Source: Danxiaibacter sp048498555 (GTDB lineage: Bacteria; Bacteroidota; Bacteroidia; Chitinophagales; Chitinophagaceae). From it: DNA of 64,000 nucleotides. Under the pieces are notes generated by a model that was given only the letters and a program-made list of their open reading frames with translations, was not told where the DNA came from and made no database searches. The position numbers and the translations under genes are program-made. Where the stretch lies: contig JBEHXT010000006.1 in NCBI GenBank assembly GCA_048498555.1, positions 248,001-312,000 on the forward strand, in the 5' to 3' direction. Below are positions 58,748-64,000 of the stretch, piece by piece (position 1 is the first letter of the stretch; every line of letters begins with the position of its first letter).

Positions 58748-61507
58748 TTATTCGGGTTCAAAGCCCAACATGAAGGTAAACTTGGCGGCATCCTTAAGGG
58801 CTCCACCAGGCGTAATCCTATCAAGCCCAATACCATAGTCAAACCCAAGCAAACCAAACATTGGCAGGAAGAAACGCATACCCACACCCACAGAACGACG
58901 TAACCTGAACGGGTTATAATCTTTAAATGAGTACCAACCGTTCGCAGCCTCGAAGAAGGTCAAACCATAAATGGTGCTGCTTGGGTTAAGGCTTAACGGA
59001 TAACGCAACTCAACCGTGTATTTGTTAAACATGGTGAAGTATTGTGATGCGCCACTCTGATCTGGGTTTACAGTAGGATCGGAAGTCTGGTACACAGGAT
59101 ATCCTCTGTGTGCAATGATATCATAACCTAATAACGCATAGCTATTACTTATACCCGCGTCACCCACCTGGAAACGCTCGAAAGGTGATACCTGCAGATC
59201 AGAATTATACCTGCCCAGGAAGCCGTATTTAGCGGCAGCCTTCAACACAAGTTGCTTGTTTCGTTCAGGCCCACCAGGTTTACCAATCGGCACATACCAT
59301 TCACCAGTAAATTTCCATTTGTGGTATTCGATCCACTGATATGGATTTGCCGACTTGGCCAATGATGGGTCCATCAATGAAAATGGCGGGGTTAGTTGCA
59401 AACTCGCTAAGAAGTTAGATCCACTTGTCGGGAATATTGGCGAACTGATTGAAGAACGCTGTAACGCAACCTTCAAACTAAGGTTATTTGAATAACCGTT
59501 ATTGAATATGCTTCCGTCAGGAAGTTTCAATGTATAGTCAATTACATAGTTGTGAAGGTGGTACCTTACATAACTAAGCGCAAAAGTCAAAGAGAAATAA
59601 TCATCCGGCCATTTCAACTGCTTACCCAAACCAATTGAAGCACCGGTAGTTTTAAAATAAGAGTTGTTTGCATTACGGCTTGTATATGTACGGGTAATAG
59701 GATCGTATGCGTTGGAGAACTTAGTGTCATATATATTAAATGACAGTGAGTTTCTTCTTTTACCACCTAACCATGGTTCGGTAAACGACAAGTTATATGA
59801 ACGATAAGCACGTCCATTACTTTGTACACGTACACTCAGCTTTTGCCCATCACCCATTGGCAATGGATCCCATGCTTCTTTGTGAAGAATATTTTTGATT
59901 GAGAAGTTATTAAACGTAACACCCAGTGTACCGGTTAAACCAATACCACCACCAAAACCGGCGCTAAGCTCCAACTGGTCACTTGATTTTTCTTCAAGGC
60001 TCCAGTTGATATCAACCGTTCCATCTGCCTGATCAGGTACAACGTTTGGATTTATTTTCTCCTGGTTGAAATAACCCAGGTTAGCTAATTCACGCTGAGA
60101 ACGGATCAGATCCGAACGGCTGAATTTTTCGCCCGGCATTGTTCTCAACTCGCGGCGGATAACATACTCTTTTGTTTTCTCGTTACCGGTAATAGTTACG
60201 TGCTTGATAGTAGCCTGAGGGCCTTCGATCATACGGATCTCATAATCAATAGTATCGTTGTAAACACGGGTTTCAACAGGATTTGTCTGAAAGAACAGGT
60301 AACCGTCATCCATATACAAACCACTGATATCGCCGCCTTCGGGAGAAACACTTTTACCAAGTTTTTTATTAAGGATGTCAAGGTTGTAAATATCTCCTTT
60401 CTTAATATTCAAAATAGCGGTTAAGATTGAATCCGAATATTTTGTATTGCCTCTCCAGGTAATATTACCGAAGTAATATTTGTTTCCTTCATTCACTTTC
60501 AGGTCGATGTTCATGTTGCCTTTAGAATTGTAATACTTCATATCCTTATCTATGTTGGCATCACGATAACCGAGCGAGTTGTAGTATTGAATAACCTTTT
60601 CTTTGTCTTCTTCGTATTTCTTATCGTCAAATTTTGCAGAACTAAAGAACTTAAGCCTGATGTACGGATCAAGTAGCCTTCTTGTTTTTGTAAAAGTGAG
60701 GTAGCCGTTATCCTTAACGTATTGCTCAAATGTATAGTGCTTAGGATCGAACAAACCGCCCTTATCATCAGTTGGGAATAATGTAAGGCGAGACATTTCT
60801 TTTGTCCCTTTCATTTGCCCTTTAAGCTTTTGTTCATTTACGGTATTACCGCCGAAATTGATGTTGTTGATCCTTACTTTACTTCCCTTGTCAATCATGA
60901 AATTAAGCACAAGAGAGTTGGCAGAAGTTGTATCCCTCTTTTCGTCGATATGAACTTTTACCGCCCGGAAGCCCTTTTCATAATAATATTTTTCAATACC
61001 ATCAATCGCCGTACGCTTCATGTTTTCAGTTACAACCCTTCCTAAAACCAGCCCTGTTTTTTTAGTAAGCTCTTCCTGGTCGCCTTTCTTCACACCTTTG
61101 AAATAATATTTCGCCAACCTGGGCCTTTCGGTAACTGCAATTTCTACATCTATATTATTTCCTTCCAGCCTTGTTAAATAAATTTCTACGTCGCTAAAAT
61201 AATTTTGTGACCAAAGCTTGTTAATCGCTTTTGAAAAGTTATCGCCACCCGGTATAACTATTTCGTCGCCAGTATGTAAACCGGCAACGGAAAGCAATAA
61301 AGCCTGGTCAAAATATTTATTGCCTGTAACTACAACTTTGGCAATCTTGTATTTTTTGGGAACTTTTTGGTTAAAAATATTTAGAAGGTCTGCGTTGATA
61401 GAAGTTATAGTAGTGTCAGATTGGTTTCCGGGTACCTGTGCGGATACAGTAGAACTAACAAGGCTAGCTATACTCGCAAGTACAAGAATTTTACACAGTT
61501 TATACAT
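58748..61507 (-). CDS. bamA: BamA, outer-membrane protein assembly factor
   Basis: 919 residues. Signal peptide (about 1-23), then five POTRA-type repeats (about 55-520; for example IAKVVVTGNKYFDQALLLSVAG and IKHVTITGNEKTKEYVIRREL) and a C-terminal Omp85 barrel from about 535 with VGVGMRFFLPMFGLLGFDYGIGLD. LLGYDIIAHRGYPVY looks like the loop 6 region (VRGY type). The very end is FTFMLGFEPE, not an aromatic, so the classical C-terminal Phe signal is missing. Larger than E. coli BamA (810 aa). Essential for outer-membrane biogenesis. Confidence 0.95.
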   Translation of the reverse strand: MYKLCKILVLASIASLVSSTVSAQVPGNQSDTTITSINADLLNIFNQKVPKKYKIAKVVVTGNKYFDQALLLSVAGLHTGDEIVIPGGDNFSKAINKLWSQNYFSDVEIYLTRLEGNNIDVEIAVTERPRLAKYYFKGVKKGDQEELTKKTGLVLGRVVTENMKRTAIDGIEKYYYEKGFRAVKVHIDEKRDTTSANSLVLNFMIDKGSKVRINNINFGGNTVNEQKLKGQMKGTKEMSRLTLFPTDDKGGLFDPKHYTFEQYVKDNGYLTFTKTRRLLDPYIRLKFFSSAKFDDKKYEEDKEKVIQYYNSLGYRDANIDKDMKYYNSKGNMNIDLKVNEGNKYYFGNITWRGNTKYSDSILTAILNIKKGDIYNLDILNKKLGKSVSPEGGDISGLYMDDGYLFFQTNPVETRVYNDTIDYEIRMIEGPQATIKHVTITGNEKTKEYVIRRELRTMPGEKFSRSDLIRSQRELANLGYFNQEKINPNVVPDQADGTVDINWSLEEKSSDQLELSAGFGGGIGLTGTLGVTFNNFSIKNILHKEAWDPLPMGDGQKLSVRVQSNGRAYRSYNLSFTEPWLGGKRRNSLSFNIYDTKFSNAYDPITRTYTSRNANNSYFKTTGASIGLGKQLKWPDDYFSLTFALSYVRYHLHNYVIDYTLKLPDGSIFNNGYSNNLSLKVALQRSSISSPIFPTSGSNFLASLQLTPPFSLMDPSLAKSANPYQWIEYHKWKFTGEWYVPIGKPGGPERNKQLVLKAAAKYGFLGRYNSDLQVSPFERFQVGDAGISNSYALLGYDIIAHRGYPVYQTSDPTVNPDQSGASQYFTMFNKYTVELRYPLSLNPSSTIYGLTFFEAANGWYSFKDYNPFRLRRSVGVGMRFFLPMFGLLGFDYGIGLDRITPGGALKDAAKFTFMLGFEPE

Positions 61508-61637
61508 TAAAAGCTGTTTTATACCGGGCTACTGTGCTTACAAGGAGACAAAATTTCTCCAGCAGCATTAGTAAATTGATTTTAAGTGCGGCAAATTAAC
61601 GGGAATATTTAAAAGTGTTTGTTAAAAGCCCTTGTTT

Positions 61638-62399
61638 TTATTGAACTTCTGCTTCGGATTGCAATTGTTCGCTTATTTTACCAAAACGACGCTCGCGGCC
61701 CTGGAAATCAATAATTGCTTCGTACAGGCTTTCTTTTCGGAAGTCCGGCCATCTTGTATCGGTGAAATACAATTCTGCATAAGCTAGTTGATACAGCAAA
61801 AAGTTGCTTATTCTATGTTCCCCGCTGGTACGGATCATTAGTTCCGGATCGGGAAAATTGTGGGTGGTGAGATATTGTTGTAAGGTATTCTCAGAAATCT
61901 CAGACGGATCTAAATGGCCTTCCTTAACAGCAGTTGCAATATTTTTTACCGCTTCGGCAAGCTCCCAGCGACTGCTGTAACTAAGCGCAAGCACTAAATT
62001 GAGGCCGGTGTTGCCAGCTGTTTCTTCCAATGCTTCTTTTAACTCCTGCTGAGCTTGTTCCGGCATCATTTTAATATTGCCAATAACATGCATGCGGATA
62101 TTGTTCTTTTGCAATACAGGCATTTCCTTCCTGATAGTATTCACCAGCAATTCCATTAAACCAATTACCTCATATTCCGGGCGCCCCCAGTTCTCTGTGC
62201 TAAAAGCATACAGCGTAAGGTATTGAACACCTATTTCCGCTGCGCCTTCTACAATGTTGCGCACGCTTTCAACTCCCTGGTAGTGGCCATAAAGTCTGTC
62301 ATGCCCTTTTTCTTTTGCCCATCTGCCATTTCCATCCATTATAATGGCGATGTGCCGAGGTATACGGTTCTTATCAATTTGCTCTTTCAAGTCCGACAT
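61638..62399 (-). CDS. uppS: Isoprenyl transferase (undecaprenyl diphosphate synthase)
   Basis: 253 residues from the ATG at 62399 (MSDLKEQIDKNRIPRHIAIIMDGNGRWA). Conserved: IIMDGNGRWAKEKG (catalytic Asp), YLTLYAFSTENW, and RTSGEHRISNFLLYQLAYAELYFTDTRWPDF. It makes the C55 lipid carrier for cell wall synthesis. A frame extension upstream of 62399 has only TTG starts and includes a palindrome, so it is not used. bamA starts 130 bp downstream. Confidence 0.95.
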   Translation of the reverse strand: MSDLKEQIDKNRIPRHIAIIMDGNGRWAKEKGHDRLYGHYQGVESVRNIVEGAAEIGVQYLTLYAFSTENWGRPEYEVIGLMELLVNTIRKEMPVLQKNNIRMHVIGNIKMMPEQAQQELKEALEETAGNTGLNLVLALSYSSRWELAEAVKNIATAVKEGHLDPSEISENTLQQYLTTHNFPDPELMIRTSGEHRISNFLLYQLAYAELYFTDTRWPDFRKESLYEAIIDFQGRERRFGKISEQLQSEAEVQ

Positions 62400-62407
62400 A
62401 TAAAAAA

Positions 62408-62426
62408 TTACGCATTTAATGCGTAA
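62408..62426. promoter_or_regulatory. Palindrome directly upstream of uppS
   Basis: TTACGCATT-T-AATGCGTAA, perfect 9-bp arms, ending 8 bp before the uppS start codon. It could be an operator or a translation-affecting hairpin. Confidence 0.5.
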
Positions 62427-62584
62427 CAACAAAGGTAACAAAATGAGGACACGATGGGTTTCTCTATAAAATTTTAATTTAATCTTGATAACGGTTGATC
62501 AACAATGTTATTCGCTTAATTCAACTTCGATAAAAGCCAACATCAATGTTTTCGCTTTGAGCGTCCTTTTATGTGGGAGGCTAA

Positions 62585-62613
62585 TAAAAAAAGCCGTAAA
62601 CATTACGGCTTTT
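62585..62613 (-). terminator. Intrinsic terminator of the DUF6089 gene
   Basis: AAAAGCCGTAA / TTACGGCTTTT arms with an ACA loop and a run of seven T on the minus strand. Confidence 0.93.
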
Positions 62614-62637
62614 AAAAATATCTGATATGGAGAACGG

Positions 62638-63510
62638 CTAGTTAACTTTTGGACAACGATAAGAAGTAATATTGAAAGAAACCCCTACCTGGAAAATCGC
62701 ATATCCGTCTTTTTGTGAGCTATTACCGCGTTGCCTGTCTTTTACTCCAATGGCAGAGCCATATTCATAACTCCTGTCTTGTAACAGGTATGCAGGATTC
62801 ACAGATCCATCGGGCAGATTAACTGTACCGGTTGAAGGAATAATAAACGCTTCCTGGCCGGCATAAGTTGTGCTAACGTCATCTATATAATCGGTATTCG
62901 TAAAACGATAGCCGATTTCAGCAAATACGTTGGTACTCTCGTTGATGCTATATTTAAAACCGAAAGACAGTGGAATACAAAGCGCCATTGTTCCGTATTG
63001 TTTTCTGTTAGGATAAGCAGCTGATCCCTGGCCTTCTGTGCCCAACGGGCGGAGGAAATATTTTTTACCGTCCAGGTAAGCAAAAGGATCGTAAGAAAAC
63101 ACGCCCACACCAAGAGAAACATAGGGTGTATAGTTATATCCTTCTACTCCGGGCATGAACTTGAAGAAATTAAAATCACCACTCACGGCAAATTCCCAGA
63201 TGTTGGTATTAAAGCTGAGGTTGCGGCGTTTTTGGGTTTCATTTTTTGCATACACATCAGAATACCCCAATCTGGCATAGTTGGCTGCCACTTTAACGCC
63301 TATATAATTGCTAATTTGCTTGCGGAAGAAAGCACCTGCTGAAAGTTTAGGTGTGTTGATCGCAGCTCGCGTGTTTAAATCACCAAAATACTGAGCGGTT
63401 CCTACAGCCAGTCCGAACTCGCCTTCCTGTACAAAACTCTCGTACAATTGAGCCCTAAGGGAGGCGGTGGTTAACAGAAGACAAAGGATAAAAAGTAGTT
63501 TTTTAAACAT
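62638..63510 (-). CDS. DUF6089 family outer-membrane beta-barrel protein
   Basis: 290 residues. Signal peptide (about 1-20, ending LRAQ), then EGEFGLAVGTAQYFGDLNTR and alternating strands typical of small outer-membrane barrels (YTPYVSLGVGVFSYDPFAY, IPLSFGFKYSINESTNVFAEIGYRFTNTDY, YAIFQVGVSFNI). This is the DUF6089 pattern found next to nadK and bamA genes in Bacteroidota. Role unknown. It has its own terminator, so it is separate from uppS. Confidence 0.85.
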   Translation of the reverse strand: MFKKLLFILCLLLTTASLRAQLYESFVQEGEFGLAVGTAQYFGDLNTRAAINTPKLSAGAFFRKQISNYIGVKVAANYARLGYSDVYAKNETQKRRNLSFNTNIWEFAVSGDFNFFKFMPGVEGYNYTPYVSLGVGVFSYDPFAYLDGKKYFLRPLGTEGQGSAAYPNRKQYGTMALCIPLSFGFKYSINESTNVFAEIGYRFTNTDYIDDVSTTYAGQEAFIIPSTGTVNLPDGSVNPAYLLQDRSYEYGSAIGVKDRQRGNSSQKDGYAIFQVGVSFNITSYRCPKVN

Positions 63511-63572
63511 AATGCAATGTAAGTAATGTTCTAATAACGAAAATCAAGATAATTTCTTGTGTGCGCAAAAAA

Positions 63573-64000
63573 TTAATTTCGTTTATCCAGTCCCCAGGTG
63601 AGTTTATTCCGCAGTGTAGAAAGAAAACTGTTTTCGTTCAGCCTTATCAAACTAATGGTAAAATCTTCTTTTTTGATGGCCAGTTGTATGGTTTTATCAA
63701 CAATCTCACGTCTCGCATCCAATGCGCAAATAAACTGGTCAAAACGCCCCTCTACCTCAAATGAAATAACGTTATTATCGCCCACAATAATTGGCCGGGC
63801 ATTCAAATTGTGCGGAGCAACCGGTGTTATTAAAAAGCTGGAAGATTCAGGAAAAAGGATGGGTCCGTTACAACTCATGCTATATCCGGTAGAGCCTGTT
63901 GGGGTTGATACGATCAATCCATCGGCCCAGTAAGTATTTAAAAATTCACCGTTTAAATACGTATGGACTTTTATCATGGGCGAAATATCCCTTTTATGGA
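63573..64000 (-). CDS. nadK: NAD kinase (5' end cut by window)
   Basis: The frame is open to the right edge (the codons before the internal Met at 63977 read HKRDISP, as in NAD kinases), so this is the C-terminal part, about 142 codons. The landmark TPTGSTGYSMSCNGPI and ITPVAPHNLNARPIIV are diagnostic. It makes NADP from NAD. First gene, in transcription order, of the envelope block seen here, followed by DUF6089. Confidence 0.93.
   Translation of the reverse strand, partial: HKRDISPMIKVHTYLNGEFLNTYWADGLIVSTPTGSTGYSMSCNGPILFPESSSFLITPVAPHNLNARPIIVGDNNVISFEVEGRFDQFICALDARREIVDKTIQLAIKKEDFTISLIRLNENSFLSTLRNKLTWGLDKRN

Overview
This window looks like chromosomal DNA of a Bacteroidota member, most likely family Chitinophagaceae (a Chitinophaga/Niastella-type soil or plant-associated organism; the genus is an inference). 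Reasons: the MoxR/DUF58/BatA/DUF4175/DUF4159 set, a group II geranylgeranylglyceryl-phosphate synthase homologue, DUF6089 and TIGR02757 proteins, the uppS-bamA-ompH block, several non-ATG starts with poor Shine-Dalgarno signals, and many lipoproteins and Tat-type secreted enzymes. No tRNA, rRNA, insertion sequence, phage gene or CRISPR array was seen.

Layout. 1-6.4 kb: leftward MoxR-DUF58-BatA-DUF4175 operon (the last gene is cut by the window edge) with a divergent DUF4159 gene. 6.6-9.5 kb: C-terminal transketolase half, then an ECF sigma factor with a membrane partner and a small secreted Spy-like protein. 9.6-16 kb: MBL hydrolase, orphan lipoprotein, mrdA-rodA cell elongation pair, GGGP synthase homologue. 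16.4-21 kb: large B12-dependent ribonucleotide reductase with a long, structured upstream region, then two small genes. 21.4-33.2 kb: scattered carbohydrate genes (GH95, a GH9-NodB fusion, a Tat-exported Gfo/Idh/MocA protein, a Tat-exported TIM-barrel isomerase) mixed with housekeeping genes. 33.5-51 kb: the most interesting part (below). 51-56 kb: superoxide dismutase, lipoprotein, yidD-rnpA-rpmH, GH20, membrane protein. 55.8-64 kb: leftward envelope block nadK, DUF6089, uppS, bamA, three ompH/skp genes, murI.

The 33-51 kb region reads as a two-compartment oxidative glycoside pathway. Four GMC flavoprotein dehydrogenases have a C-x5-C-x3-CP motif and no signal peptide of their own. Next to them is one Tat/lipobox 'gluconate 2-dehydrogenase subunit 3'. 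Two lipoprotein cytochromes c and two secreted DUF1080 (3-keto-disaccharide hydrolase family) proteins follow. Tat-exported TIM-barrel isomerases, an MFS permease, and a cytoplasmic Gfo/Idh/MocA dehydrogenase plus isomerase complete the set. By family knowledge (LacABC-type 3-ketolactose formation in Caulobacter, YcjS/YcjR 3-keto-hexoside metabolism in E. coli, DUF1080 hydrolases in Bacteroides) the likely logic is: oxidise a sugar or glycoside at C3 in the periplasm, pass electrons to cytochrome c, cleave the 3-keto glycoside, import the product, then reduce or isomerise it. The substrate is unknown.

A second theme is non-coding. The intergenic spacers hold many short arrays of 7-bp repeats (AGCTNTY, AGGYRTC, AAGCYYA, TTWTCAA, TTTTTAC types), often as inverted pairs: one array right after a stop codon and the inverse array right before the next start codon. 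Some arrays run into the stop codon or the last codons of the gene. They resemble in form the heptanucleotide STRR repeats of cyanobacteria, but I know of no description of them here.
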